Assembly (NCBI GenBank): GCA_964442075.1
Contig: CAYTWH010000002.1
Coordinates: forward strand, 1 to 64,000
Length of the DNA stretch: 64,000 nt
Direction: 5' to 3'
Source of the DNA: CAYTAU01 sp964442075
Lineage (GTDB): Bacteria > Bacteroidota > Bacteroidia > Bacteroidales > CAYTAU01
Part shown: positions 51,013 to 61,312 of the stretch, one piece after another
How the letters are laid out: each line of letters opens with the position of its first letter
Numbering within the stretch: the stretch's first letter is position 1
Notes under the pieces: generated by a model
The model's database searches: none
Told to the model about the DNA's origin: nothing
Seen by the model: the letters and a program-made list of their open reading frames with translations, nothing else
Position numbers and translations under genes: made by a program

Positions 51013-51358
51013 ATTTAAAATTATTTGGAACGGTAACAGATAGGTAATAGTGTTCAATTACATTATTTATACTTGAACCTTTAGGAGACGGAACATCAAT
51101 ATAACCGGCTTTAGCTAGTGTGAAATTTACAAAAAAATAGGCTTATAGTCTTTCTTTAGCCTTTTCAATGATTCCTCAAAAAAATAATTAATAAATGTAG
51201 TAGTGAGGGCTTCACTTGAAGTGAAGCCCTTACTCAATAATGATTCACACTATCAGACAATTACAACTCTCACAAACAATAATTAAAAATATTTACATCT
51301 TTTTTATGGAATTTGTATGAACTTTGTATCAATGATGTGAATTCAAAAAAATTAAGTC
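51013..51358. other. Intergenic region with a strong palindrome
   Basis: No gene seen in this 346-base gap. It holds AGTGAGGGCTTCAC (51202-51215) against GTGAAGCCCTTACT (51221-51234), a 14-bp stem with one wobble pair and a five-base loop, without a clear U-tract. GAACTTTG at 51319-51326 is one base off the -7 consensus and may serve the following gene. Confidence 0.55.
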
Positions 51359-54300
51359 ATGAACAAAAAGTATAAACCTATGAAAGCAAGAACATTTGTA
51401 TTTATTGTATTTGCATTGTGTATTGTAATAACAGCCGGCGCAATTGTTATTAATAAAAGTGAGCTTATTGATAAGTCTCCATTAATTTTTCCAAAAGGAA
51501 GCACTTACGAAGAAGTCTGGAAAAGAGTAATCGAATTTGAAAATAAAAGTTTGCCAAAGTCGGCATTGGAACTTACAGAGTCAATTTATGCACAGGCTAA
51601 ATTAGACACAAATTATGCACAGATCGTTAAATCTATAATGTACAAACAAAAGTATAAGGTATCTCTTGAAGAGAATCCATATCAAAAGATTGTTGACGAA
51701 TTACAAGCAGAAATTGATAGTGCGTATTTTCCCCTTGAACCTGTATTACATTCTCTGTTAGCAGATGTTTATTGGTCATTTTATCAGGCAAACCGTTGGC
51801 AGTTTTATAACAGAACAACAACAGTGGGTTTTTTATCTAAAGATATTAATACATGGGATATAAAACATATTATTGACGCATCAGTAAAACATTATAACTT
51901 ATCACTGCAAAACACCGACAGCTTAAAAAGAACCGCACTTGGATTATACGACGACATACTTACCAAATACCCCGAATCAAAACATTATCGCCCAACACTC
52001 TACGATTTTCTTGCACACAGAGCAATTGATTTTATGATGAACTCCGAATCGGAAATTACCAAACCTGCTAATAACTTTAAAATTGATAAAGAGGAATACT
52101 TTATTCCTGCTAAAGATTTTATTGAGCTTAAACTTGAATGTAAGGATACAATGTCGTTAAAATTCTATGCAATGAAAACATTGCAAAACCTCATGGAATT
52201 TCACAATGAAGATGACACTGTTGATGCTTATGTAGATGTTGACTTAAAAAGATTGCTGTTTGTTTATCAAAATTCAGTACATCCCAACAAGGATACATTA
52301 TATTTTAAAGCACTTAAAGCATTAGAACAAAAACATATTAAAGAGCCTATTTCAGCAGAAGTATCATATAGAATAGCGATGCAGTATCAGGCAAGAGGAT
52401 TAAAATACCAGCCATTAATGTCTGACGAAAATAAATGGTTTGTGAAAAAGGCTTATGATTATTGCACAGAAGCAATAGAGCGACACTCTGAAAGTTTTGG
52501 CACACAAAATTGCAAATCCTTAAAAACTACAATTGAACAAAAAAATGCAACATTCAATATTGCTGCATATAATCAGTCTAACAAACCTGCTTTAATGAAT
52601 ATATCATATAAAAATATTGACAAACTATATTTTAGATTGGTTAAGATTGATAGAAAAAAGTATCAAAATGTCATAACAAAACTATATGGTAACGATCTGT
52701 TAAAATATTTTTCTAAACTTGATTATGATAAAGAGTGGAGTGTGAAATTAAAAAATGATGGTGATTTTCAAAATCATACAGTAGAATCAAAATTACATGA
52801 ACTTGATCATGATTATTATTTGATATTAGCTGCCGACAACAAGGAATTTGCTGACACCAATAGTGCTATTGCTTATGCTTGTACTCAAATAACCAATATT
52901 GCATATACAAGCAGAAAAGATGTTAATAATGCTTACGATATTTATGCATTTAACAGAGAAACAGGAAAGCCGTTACCGGGAATTAAAGCTATATTATGGA
53001 AAGAAAAATATAACTATGTACTTCAAAAATATACCCGTGTAAAATATAAAACACTTACCACAGGAAAAAATGGAAATATTCATATTTCTCCAACTTCCGA
53101 ATACGGTGTTAATTTTTATGTTGAGTTTATTAATGGCGAAGACAAGCTATATACAAACGAACAATTTTATCAATACAGACCTTATCGTTATGATCAACCT
53201 AAATATATTGTAACACATTTCTTTACTGACAGGGGAATATACAGACCCGGACAAACCATACATTTTAAAGGTATTATTATGGAAAAGGATAAAGACAAGC
53301 ATACTATACTTCCAAACTACTCAACTACAGTTTATTTATATGATGTAAATTATCAAAAACACGGTGAACTAAAACTTACATCAAATGAATATGGCACAAT
53401 TAGCGGAACATTTACTTTGCCACAAGGTGTTCTGACTGGTCAAATGCATATTACAAACACATGGGGATACAAATACATTTCTGTTGAAGAATACAAACGC
53501 CCTAAATTTGAAGTAACATTTAATCCTGTTGAGGGAAGTTATAAGTTAAATGAAAAAATTACAGCAACAGGACTTTCCAAAGCTTATGCAGGCTCAAATA
53601 TTGATGGTGCAGAAGTTAAATATTCTGTAAACAGAAGTGCTTATTTTCCATATCGTTGGTATTGGTGGAGTTGGTATTACCCTACTTCTGCCGAAACAGT
53701 TATTACTTATGGAACAACAACAACAGATGAAAAAGGTGAATTTAAAATTGAATTTGAAGCTATTCCCGATCTTTCGGTAAATAAAAAATGGCAACCATCA
53801 TTTGTCTATACCATTACAACAGATGTTACAGATATAAACGGCGAAACTCACAGCGCTGTACAAAGCGTTACAGTAGGCTATACTGCTTTGATGATTACAA
53901 CCGACCTTAAAGATAAAATAAACAAAAACTCAACAAGTAAATTTGAGCTAAATACTACAAATCTTGGTGGTGAGTTTACGGCTGCGAAAGGAAATATTAC
54001 CATCTATAAACTTAAAGAGAACAAAAAATTGTTTAACAAAAGACTTTGGACACAGCCCGACATTAAAAGCATGAATAAAGATGAGTATTATAAAACTTTT
54101 CCTTATGCCATGTATTCTGACGAAGACAATATTTCAAAATTAAAAAGAGAAAAAAAGGTATTTGAAAAAACATTTGATATTAAAAAGAAAACAGATATAA
54201 CTTTAAGCAGTATTAAAACCTGGACACAGGGTAAATATATTATAGAGATAAAATCGAAAGATATTTATGGTAATCCGGTAAAATATCAGCATTACTTTAC

Positions 54301-57300
54301 ACTTTACAGTCCAACAGAGGAAAAAGTTGCCGTAAACGATATTTTCTGGTACACGCCTGTTAAAACAAATTGCGAGCCTGGCGAAAAAGCACAATTTTTA
54401 ATTGGAAGTGCCGATAAAAATGTTAAAGTTCTTTTTGAGATAGAGCATAAAGAAAAGATTATCCACAAAGAGTGGATTAGTCTCAGTGGAACACAAAAAC
54501 TTGTTGAAATACCAATTGAAGAAAAACACAGAGGAAATCTTGCTGTGCATTTTGTAATGGTAAAACACGACAGAAGTTATGAGTTTAACGAATTAATAAC
54601 TGTACCTTATTCAAATAAAGAGCTTGATATCACATTCGAAACTTTCAGGAACAAATTAAATCCGGGCGAAAAAGAAGAATGGAGAATTAAGATAAAAGGA
54701 CCAAAAGGTGAAAAACTTGCTGCCGAAATGCTTGCAACATTATACGATGCTTCGCTTGATGCTTTTCAGGCTAACTCTTGGTTTTTCGATATCTACAGAA
54801 CATACTATTCATCAATGAACTGGTATGCCTCGCAAGCATTTAATTCAACAAGTTCTTATTTATTACAAAACAACTGGAATCAATATTATTATGGAACTTA
54901 TCATTATTACGACCAGCTTAATTGGTTTGGATTCTATTATGGCGGATATTACAATTATAACTGGGACTATAGAACAACTTGCCGTGGAGGAAGTGTATCA
55001 AATGGAGTTTTAATGGATAGTTTTGATATGGATGGAAGTGGTTTTGCTATGAATGAAACTGCTGCATGTGAAGAAAAATCTAAAAGCTCAAATGCACCTG
55101 CATCAACGGTTTCAAAAATGAGTAAAAAAGATGAACAAATGCAAACAGTAACAGGTTCACTTAGAGGAAAAGATAAAAATATAGACCAAACTGTAGCTCG
55201 TTTTGCTGAAGTTAGTGGAATTGGCGGACAAACTTTTATGCCGGTTAAAGTAAGAAAGAACTTTAGTGAAACTGCATTTTTCTTTCCCGAATTAGAAACA
55301 AATGAAGAAGGGGAAGTTATAATTAAGTTTACTGTACCCGAAGCTCTAACAAAATGGAAAATGCTTGGCTTTGCACATACAAAGGATCTTAAGTTTGGAT
55401 TGATAGATAACGAGCTTATAACCCAGAAAGAGCTTATGGTAATGCCAAATGTACCAAGGTTTATGCGTGAAAACGATGAAATAACTCTTTCTACAAAAAT
55501 ATCCAACATAAGTAAAAAAGCATTATCGGGAAAAGCTAAATTGTACTTATTCGATGCCTTAACAATGAAACCAATAGATAATTTGTTTGGGAACAATAAT
55601 GCTACACAAACATTTTCGGTAAAAGCAGAACAAAGCACAAGCGTGAGTTGGAAAATAAAAGTTCCTGAAGGTATTTCGGCTGTTACATACAGATTTACAG
55701 CACAGACTTCAAAATTCTCTGATGGAGAGGAAAATACAATTCCTGTGTTAACTAACCGAATGCTTGTAACAGAGAGTATGCCTATGCCTATTCGCAGCAA
55801 TCAGACAAAAGAATTTAAGTTTGAAAAACTTATTAATTCAGGCAATTCTAAAACACTTAAAAATCATAAATTAACTCTTGAATTTACAGCAAATCCTGCT
55901 TGGTATGCAGTTCAGGCATTGCCTTATATTATTGAATATCCTTACGAATGTGCCGAGCAAGTATTTAGCAGATATTATGGTAATAGTATTGCATCGCATA
56001 TTGCCAATTCATCGCCCAAGATCAAATCTGTTTTTGATAGTTGGAAAAATACACCTAAATCAAAATCATTATTATCTAATCTTGAAAAAAATCAGGAATT
56101 AAAAGCTTTAATGCTTGAAGAAACCCCTTGGGTACTAGATGCCAAAGATGAAGGCGAAAGAAAACGCAGAGTAGGTTTGTTATTCGACCTTAATCACATG
56201 TCAAATAACCTAAAAAGTGCGAAAAGAAAACTAAAAAAATTACAGGCACCAAATGGCGGTTGGGTATGGTTTAAGGGCGGACCCGATGACAGATACATTA
56301 CTCAACATATTATTACAGGCTTTGGGCATCTTGATTTTCTTGGAGTTAAAGATATAAGAAACGACTATCAAATTTGGAATATGGTTACAGCAGGAATATC
56401 ATATCTTGACAATGAAATAAGAAAAGATTATAAAGAACTGAAAAAATATTATGACAAAGAAGAGTTGAAAAAAGATCATATCAGTTACTATCAGATACAA
56501 TATCTATATGCTAGAAGCTATTTTACAGACAGACCAATTCCAAGTTCATCAAAAGAAGCATTTGAATATTATAAAGGTCAGGCTAAAAAATACTGGACCA
56601 AAAAGAGCAGATATATGCAAGGAATGATAGCTTTGGGATTGCATCGTTATAAATATGAAAAAACTCCAATGGCAATTATTAAATCATTGAAAGAACGTGC
56701 TCAGATATCTGAAGAAATGGGAATGTACTGGAAAGAAAAGAATTATGGATGGTACTGGTATCAGGCACCAATTGAGACTCATTCTTTATTAATAGAGGCT
56801 TTTGATGAGATATTGAAAGATGAAAAAGTAACCGACGACTTACGAGTATGGTTACTTAAACAAAAACAAACACAGGATTGGAAAACCACAAAAGCAACAA
56901 CCGAAGCTGTTTATGCACTATTACTGCGTGGCACCGATTGGCTTGCAACAGAAAGCGCAATAGAAATAATGGTTGGAAATATTAAAGTTGACCCAAAAGA
57001 AATGCCCGAAGTAAAAGAAGAAGCAGGAACGGGATATTTTAAAACCTCATGGAGCGGTAGCGATATTAAATCGGAAATGGGCAATGTTAAAGTTGTGAAA
57101 AAAGATAAAGGCGTTAGCTGGGGAGCTTTATACTGGCAATATTTTGAGCAACTTGATAAAATTACTTCTTATGAAACACCTCTTAAGCTTAAAAAGAAAT
57201 TATTTAAGCAAATTCAAACTGATGAAGGCAAAATATTAAAACCCATTAGTGATAATGCAAAACTTAGTATTGGTGATAAGGTAATTGTTAGAATTGAACT

Positions 57301-57598
57301 GCGTGTTGATCGTACAATGGAATATGTACACATGAAAGATATGCGTGCAGCTTGTTTTGAGCCTCTTAATGTAATAAGCAAATATAAATACCAAGATGGT
57401 TTGGGATATTATGAAAGCACTAAAGATGTTTCAACAAACTTTTTCTTTAACCGATTACCAAAAGGAACTTACGTATTTGAGTATCCACTATGGGTAACAC
57501 ATAAAGGAGATTTCTCAAACGGAATAACATCTATACAGTGTATGTATGCTCCTGAATTTGGAAGTCACTCAGAAGGAATTAGAGTAAATGTGAAATAG
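51359..57598 (+). CDS. Alpha-2-macroglobulin family protein with thioester motif
   Basis: Very large (2079 residues) bacterial alpha-2-macroglobulin, anchored in the inner membrane by an N-terminal segment (about 9-31) and acting in the periplasm as a broad protease trap. The N-terminal third (about 40-540) is TPR-like/helical; MG-type beta domains follow (for example FFTDRGIYRPGQTIHFKGII, 'MG2'), with a Tyr/Trp-rich and Ser/Lys bait-like stretch around 1165-1270. The thioester motif is C1531-A-E-Q1534 in YPYECAEQVFSRY, followed by the alpha-alpha toroid region (about 1600-1900) and a C-terminal receptor-like domain. Its usual partner gene pbpC is not adjacent; the next gene is convergent. 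Confidence 0.92.
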   Translation: MNKKYKPMKARTFVFIVFALCIVITAGAIVINKSELIDKSPLIFPKGSTYEEVWKRVIEFENKSLPKSALELTESIYAQAKLDTNYAQIVKSIMYKQKYKVSLEENPYQKIVDELQAEIDSAYFPLEPVLHSLLADVYWSFYQANRWQFYNRTTTVGFLSKDINTWDIKHIIDASVKHYNLSLQNTDSLKRTALGLYDDILTKYPESKHYRPTLYDFLAHRAIDFMMNSESEITKPANNFKIDKEEYFIPAKDFIELKLECKDTMSLKFYAMKTLQNLMEFHNEDDTVDAYVDVDLKRLLFVYQNSVHPNKDTLYFKALKALEQKHIKEPISAEVSYRIAMQYQARGLKYQPLMSDENKWFVKKAYDYCTEAIERHSESFGTQNCKSLKTTIEQKNATFNIAAYNQSNKPALMNISYKNIDKLYFRLVKIDRKKYQNVITKLYGNDLLKYFSKLDYDKEWSVKLKNDGDFQNHTVESKLHELDHDYYLILAADNKEFADTNSAIAYACTQITNIAYTSRKDVNNAYDIYAFNRETGKPLPGIKAILWKEKYNYVLQKYTRVKYKTLTTGKNGNIHISPTSEYGVNFYVEFINGEDKLYTNEQFYQYRPYRYDQPKYIVTHFFTDRGIYRPGQTIHFKGIIMEKDKDKHTILPNYSTTVYLYDVNYQKHGELKLTSNEYGTISGTFTLPQGVLTGQMHITNTWGYKYISVEEYKRPKFEVTFNPVEGSYKLNEKITATGLSKAYAGSNIDGAEVKYSVNRSAYFPYRWYWWSWYYPTSAETVITYGTTTTDEKGEFKIEFEAIPDLSVNKKWQPSFVYTITTDVTDINGETHSAVQSVTVGYTALMITTDLKDKINKNSTSKFELNTTNLGGEFTAAKGNITIYKLKENKKLFNKRLWTQPDIKSMNKDEYYKTFPYAMYSDEDNISKLKREKKVFEKTFDIKKKTDITLSSIKTWTQGKYIIEIKSKDIYGNPVKYQHYFTLYSPTEEKVAVNDIFWYTPVKTNCEPGEKAQFLIGSADKNVKVLFEIEHKEKIIHKEWISLSGTQKLVEIPIEEKHRGNLAVHFVMVKHDRSYEFNELITVPYSNKELDITFETFRNKLNPGEKEEWRIKIKGPKGEKLAAEMLATLYDASLDAFQANSWFFDIYRTYYSSMNWYASQAFNSTSSYLLQNNWNQYYYGTYHYYDQLNWFGFYYGGYYNYNWDYRTTCRGGSVSNGVLMDSFDMDGSGFAMNETAACEEKSKSSNAPASTVSKMSKKDEQMQTVTGSLRGKDKNIDQTVARFAEVSGIGGQTFMPVKVRKNFSETAFFFPELETNEEGEVIIKFTVPEALTKWKMLGFAHTKDLKFGLIDNELITQKELMVMPNVPRFMRENDEITLSTKISNISKKALSGKAKLYLFDALTMKPIDNLFGNNNATQTFSVKAEQSTSVSWKIKVPEGISAVTYRFTAQTSKFSDGEENTIPVLTNRMLVTESMPMPIRSNQTKEFKFEKLINSGNSKTLKNHKLTLEFTANPAWYAVQALPYIIEYPYECAEQVFSRYYGNSIASHIANSSPKIKSVFDSWKNTPKSKSLLSNLEKNQELKALMLEETPWVLDAKDEGERKRRVGLLFDLNHMSNNLKSAKRKLKKLQAPNGGWVWFKGGPDDRYITQHIITGFGHLDFLGVKDIRNDYQIWNMVTAGISYLDNEIRKDYKELKKYYDKEELKKDHISYYQIQYLYARSYFTDRPIPSSSKEAFEYYKGQAKKYWTKKSRYMQGMIALGLHRYKYEKTPMAIIKSLKERAQISEEMGMYWKEKNYGWYWYQAPIETHSLLIEAFDEILKDEKVTDDLRVWLLKQKQTQDWKTTKATTEAVYALLLRGTDWLATESAIEIMVGNIKVDPKEMPEVKEEAGTGYFKTSWSGSDIKSEMGNVKVVKKDKGVSWGALYWQYFEQLDKITSYETPLKLKKKLFKQIQTDEGKILKPISDNAKLSIGDKVIVRIELRVDRTMEYVHMKDMRAACFEPLNVISKYKYQDGLGYYESTKDVSTNFFFNRLPKGTYVFEYPLWVTHKGDFSNGITSIQCMYAPEFGSHSEGIRVNVK

Positions 57599-57660
57599 GA
57601 ATAAGTAATTTTTCAACCATTTATAGTTTGGGTTAAATTACACAAAACTTGAATTGAAAT

Positions 57661-57691
57661 AAAGCAAAACTTTTTAAAAAAGTTTTGCTTT
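57661..57691. terminator. Bidirectional terminator
   Basis: AAAGCAAAACTTTTT and AAAAAGTTTTGCTTT form a nearly perfect 15-base inverted repeat with T-runs on both sides, between the convergent alpha-2-macroglobulin and nickel-permease genes. It can end both transcripts. Confidence 0.85.
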
Positions 57692-57704
57692 TGCATAAAT
57701 AAAC

Positions 57705-58400
57705 TTATAAACCTAATACCTCAATTGCGAAACCACTTAAAAATATAATAGCCCCAGCAATAGCATGAGTATATTTTTCAAATTTTCCTAAAGGCAATAG
57801 ATTTATTCCATAAAAAGCAATAACAACAACAGCAATCATTGTTGCAATAGTTATAAAAGCAAACACAATAGAGAAAAATATTATTTTACCATAATCATTT
57901 TCAATAGCTGGATATGCTAAGATTGGTACCATTGCTTCACAAGGTCCTAAAACAAATATTATAAATAATGCCCATGGTGTTATTTTCTTATTGTGTACAT
58001 GAGAATGTCCATCAGAATGTTTATGTTCGTGCACATGTTCTTCTCCATTTTCATGTATATGTATATGCTTGTGGGTTTTATTTTTAATAACTCTATATAC
58101 TCCCCAAGCAAAATAAATTAAACCAAATATCATTAATGCCCAAGCAGCCATACTTCCCCGATAACCATCAAAAATTTCAATTTTTTGCATTAAAAACCCA
58201 GATGTAACACCTATTATTCCTATGGCAAATGTGCTTAAAATATGTCCTATGCCACAAATAAAAGTAATCCATATTGTTTTTACCAACGACCAACTTCGTG
58301 CTTTTGACATAACAATAAATGGCAGATAATGATCTGGCCCCACTATTGTGTGAATAAATGCAATAGCTATGACTGCTGTTATTGTTATTTGTTCTCCCAT
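57705..58400 (-). CDS. His-rich nickel permease candidate (NicO/UreH-like)
   Basis: Inner-membrane protein of 231 residues with about six membrane segments. Segment 1 has HTIVGPDHYLPF (H17, D23, H24), resembling the metal-binding HxxxGxDH motif of HupE/UreJ- and UreH-type nickel transporters. A cytoplasmic or periplasmic loop (about 109-138) is very His-rich (HKHIHIHENGEEHVHEHKHS). It follows the TonB-dependent receptor by 16 bases and is in a set with NikR, so uptake of nickel is likely; nickel efflux is the alternative. Confidence 0.75.
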   Translation of the reverse strand: MGEQITITAVIAIAFIHTIVGPDHYLPFIVMSKARSWSLVKTIWITFICGIGHILSTFAIGIIGVTSGFLMQKIEIFDGYRGSMAAWALMIFGLIYFAWGVYRVIKNKTHKHIHIHENGEEHVHEHKHSDGHSHVHNKKITPWALFIIFVLGPCEAMVPILAYPAIENDYGKIIFFSIVFAFITIATMIAVVVIAFYGINLLPLGKFEKYTHAIAGAIIFLSGFAIEVLGL

Positions 58401-58416
58401 AATATCATATTTATCA

Positions 58417-60813
58417 TTAAAACAAGTAACTTACTCCAAATTGAAAATTTCTTGGATTACCCGGTGTAAAATGTATTTCTGATACAGAATTTGTTTCATT
58501 TTGTAATCTTGTTTCTGTATCAAATTGAGCTTCGTTCCATTCTAAATCTAATATATTTTCTGCAAATATAAAGATTTTAAACTTCTTTATTTTGTAAGAA
58601 ATACTTCCATTTATAATAGTATATCCTATAGCAGTAATAGTATTTGTTTCATTGGCTGGTCTATCGCCAATATGACGATAACGCACACTTGCACTAATTC
58701 CTTTTGGATGTAATACGGTTACTCCTCCTGTTGATGTTATGCTAGGAGCTAATGGAATAGAATTTTCATTATCAGGAACATCAAGAACTGTTCCTTCAGA
58801 CATACATATATCTGCATCTAACCAAAGCCATTGTTTTAGTTTTAAACGAGTCTCAAAATCAATTCCAATACGTTGCGTTGGATTACTTAATTCTGCAACA
58901 CCCCCATCTCCAACATATACAAGTTCTTTTTCTAAATGAAGATACCATGCAGCAAAACCTATATGCAGTTTTTTGGCAATTTTTGTTCTTATTCCTAGTT
59001 CTGAACCAATAGCTCTTGGAAGTGTATTTGAATTAACTTGTTCTATATCAAAATTATTTGATGTTAACTCGTTTGTAATTTGACCATTAGGATAGTTTTT
59101 CAGCTTATAGATATTAATCAATTCTCCAACTTTTTTACCAATAATCACTCCTCTTGAATCATTTGAATGAAAACCACTGCCTCCATTTAAATAAATATCA
59201 AGATTTTGAATTGGCTTAAATACTAAATTTAACTTAGGACTAATCATAACTTGGTGTACATATCCTGAAGCATGAGGCAAACCAGTACTTGCAGAATCCA
59301 TTGCTGTGCCAATATTATCATTTACATTATGTGTAAAATAATCGGCTCTAAGTCCCATTTGCATTTTAAATTTAGGACTTATTATAAGTTCCTCTTGTCC
59401 CCAAATAAATAAGTTTCTTTCTCTGATGTCTGAATTGACAAATGCATTCATTCTTATCTTGTCTGGACTATGCCATAGACTTACTGCTATATCATCCGCA
59501 CGATAACCAGCTCCTAGTGTTGTGATTACAGGTTTGCCGCAAAGTTCAGAGAGACGCTTATAATTAGTATTAATGCCATAAATTTTTCTGTCATCATTTT
59601 GTTCAAGCATATCTCCATTTAGAGAATCTTCTAGAAAATAGGTGAAATTAGAGAATAGCTTAAAATTATAACTTGACATATAACCTTGAATTACAAACTC
59701 TTCATTGCTTTCTCCAATAAGTGTATATTTAATATTTGCATCTTGTCTCCCTGTTATTCCTCCCTCTAAATTATCTATTCCTCCAAACCTATCAATTATA
59801 TTATTTACAACAGCCCTGTCTGGTATTTGTCCTGAGGCATCCCACGCTGAACTAAAAGAACTCAATGAAATTGCTATTTTGCTATTATGGTTAAGTTGTG
59901 AGAAATATTTTCCAAAAACATTCATTCTTTGTAATTCTTGCGGACTTTTAAAAGGTCCGTCTGTATAGTAATATTGTGCTCCCACATAAGCATTTTGTTC
60001 AACTCCTCCTTCTTGCATTTGATATAACATGGTTGCTTTTTGTGTATTGAACTGTCCCCCTTCAATTTTAAACATATTATTTTCTAGTATGTCTCTAGTC
60101 TTAAAAGATACAGCTCCTGCTGTAGCAAAGTTGCCAAATTTAGCAAAATATGGCCCCTTATAAACATCAATAGCTTCAACTATTTCTGGCATTAAAAAAT
60201 GAAGGTCGGCATATCCTTGTCCATGACCATGCGATACCATATTTACAGGAATACCATCAACATCAATTGCAACATCTGTTCCATGATCGCAATCAAAACC
60301 ACGTAAAAATATTTGTTCAGCTTTTCCTCCTCCGGCATGTTGTGCTATAACTAATCCGGGTGCTAATCGTAATAAATCTTGTGATGACCTGCTAGGCCTA
60401 ATATCCAAATCAATATTTCTAATATTTTTTATTGATGCAGTTGAATAAGGACGTTCTGCCTCAATGGATACCTCGTCAAAGTTTAATGTAGCAGGATTAA
60501 GCAATATTTCTATATAAAGAGAATCTTTCTCTAAGCTTACTGTTTTTACTATTATCTGATAATTAAGATGTGTGATTTTTAATGTATATTCCCCAAAGTG
60601 AATATTTCTTAATTTGAAATTTCCATTTAAATCTGTATTTGTTCCCAACACCGTCTTGTCTATTGATATGTTCGCATAGGGTATTGGTTCTTTTGTTTCA
60701 GCATCTTTTATAATTCCATAAATTGAACCAATGTTGTGTCCATATGTAATACTTGCTGATAGTAAAAATAATACTGAAATAATTTTAAGCTTTGTTAATC
60801 TGCTCGTTTTCAT
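58417..60813 (-). CDS. TonB-dependent receptor, probable nickel uptake
   Basis: Outer-membrane receptor of 798 residues. Signal peptide (SITYG), a carboxypeptidase-regulatory-like domain (about 25-112; GSIYGIIKDAETKEPIPYAN), a plug (about 125-235) with EQIFLRGFDCDHGTDVAIDV and VNMVSHGHGQGYADLHF, and a 22-stranded barrel ending NFQFGVSYLF. The plug's cluster of His residues and the neighbours NikR and a nickel permease make nickel (or a nickel chelate) the likely ligand. It starts 71 bases after the NikR stop and is probably in the same transcript. Confidence 0.88.
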   Translation of the reverse strand: MKTSRLTKLKIISVLFLLSASITYGHNIGSIYGIIKDAETKEPIPYANISIDKTVLGTNTDLNGNFKLRNIHFGEYTLKITHLNYQIIVKTVSLEKDSLYIEILLNPATLNFDEVSIEAERPYSTASIKNIRNIDLDIRPSRSSQDLLRLAPGLVIAQHAGGGKAEQIFLRGFDCDHGTDVAIDVDGIPVNMVSHGHGQGYADLHFLMPEIVEAIDVYKGPYFAKFGNFATAGAVSFKTRDILENNMFKIEGGQFNTQKATMLYQMQEGGVEQNAYVGAQYYYTDGPFKSPQELQRMNVFGKYFSQLNHNSKIAISLSSFSSAWDASGQIPDRAVVNNIIDRFGGIDNLEGGITGRQDANIKYTLIGESNEEFVIQGYMSSYNFKLFSNFTYFLEDSLNGDMLEQNDDRKIYGINTNYKRLSELCGKPVITTLGAGYRADDIAVSLWHSPDKIRMNAFVNSDIRERNLFIWGQEELIISPKFKMQMGLRADYFTHNVNDNIGTAMDSASTGLPHASGYVHQVMISPKLNLVFKPIQNLDIYLNGGSGFHSNDSRGVIIGKKVGELINIYKLKNYPNGQITNELTSNNFDIEQVNSNTLPRAIGSELGIRTKIAKKLHIGFAAWYLHLEKELVYVGDGGVAELSNPTQRIGIDFETRLKLKQWLWLDADICMSEGTVLDVPDNENSIPLAPSITSTGGVTVLHPKGISASVRYRHIGDRPANETNTITAIGYTIINGSISYKIKKFKIFIFAENILDLEWNEAQFDTETRLQNETNSVSEIHFTPGNPRNFQFGVSYLF

Positions 60814-60884
60814 GTTGTTATTTATGCGTTTTATAATTATAATGTTATTTATTTTATAATCGTGTTACTATTTGCTTAAATTTT

Positions 60885-61283
60885 TTACATTATACTCATC
60901 ACTAATTCACTATGCTTAACTCCTTTAATAGTTTTTAATTTCTTAGCTAAATCCATTAATTCATTTGATTTTCCTTTTAGGGCAATTGTTTCTAAACAAT
61001 TATCATGATCTAGATGCACGTGCTGAACTGATAAAATTAAATGATGATAATCGTGTTGTATTTTAGTAGATTTATTTTGTAATTCTCTTGTGTGGTGGTC
61101 GTATACCAATACAATTGCTCCAGCAACTTGTTGATTTCCCTTCCATTTTTCTTCCACCATATTTTTGTTAATTATAAAACGTATTGCTTGTGAGCGATTC
61201 GGGAATTGATTTGTTTCAACAAATTTATCTAATGCTGTAAGAATATTTTCTTCTAATGATACTCCAAATCGTTTTACCTGCAT
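60885..61283 (-). CDS. nikR: Nickel-responsive regulator NikR
   Basis: Ribbon-helix-helix repressor of 132 residues that binds Ni(II) and represses nickel uptake. The N-terminal RHH is VKRFGVSLEENILTALDKFV (3-22) and the C-terminal ACT-like domain carries the nickel ligands: H77, H88, H90 and C96 in HVHLDHDNCLETI, matching E. coli NikR (H76, H87, H89, C95) by position. It precedes the TonB receptor and permease genes, and an operator overlaps its own promoter, so autoregulation and control of the uptake genes are expected. Confidence 0.95.
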   Translation of the reverse strand: MQVKRFGVSLEENILTALDKFVETNQFPNRSQAIRFIINKNMVEEKWKGNQQVAGAIVLVYDHHTRELQNKSTKIQHDYHHLILSVQHVHLDHDNCLETIALKGKSNELMDLAKKLKTIKGVKHSELVMSIM

Positions 61284-61285
61284 AA

Positions 61286-61312
61286 GTGTTATTTTTTTTA
61301 AAATGATAACAC
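61286..61312 (-). promoter_or_regulatory. NikR operator (GTGTTAT-N13-ATAACAC)
   Basis: GTGTTAT (61286-61292), 13 bases, ATAACAC (61306-61312): a perfect dyad two bases upstream of the nikR start codon, like the GTGTTAC-N13-GTAACAC operators described for NikR outside the enterobacteria. It overlaps the expected transcription start, so nickel-loaded NikR would block this promoter. Confidence 0.8.

Noticed and set aside
54967..55800. 277-residue minus-strand ORF inside the alpha-2-macroglobulin gene
   Set aside because: It is antisense to conserved macroglobulin sequence including the region before the thioester; no family resemblance and codon pattern is that of a shadow ORF.
60862..60888. 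Second NikR operator upstream of the TonB receptor
   Set aside because: A GTGTTAC half-site is present at 60862-60868, but the expected mate (GTAACAC-like) at 13-14 bases is missing.
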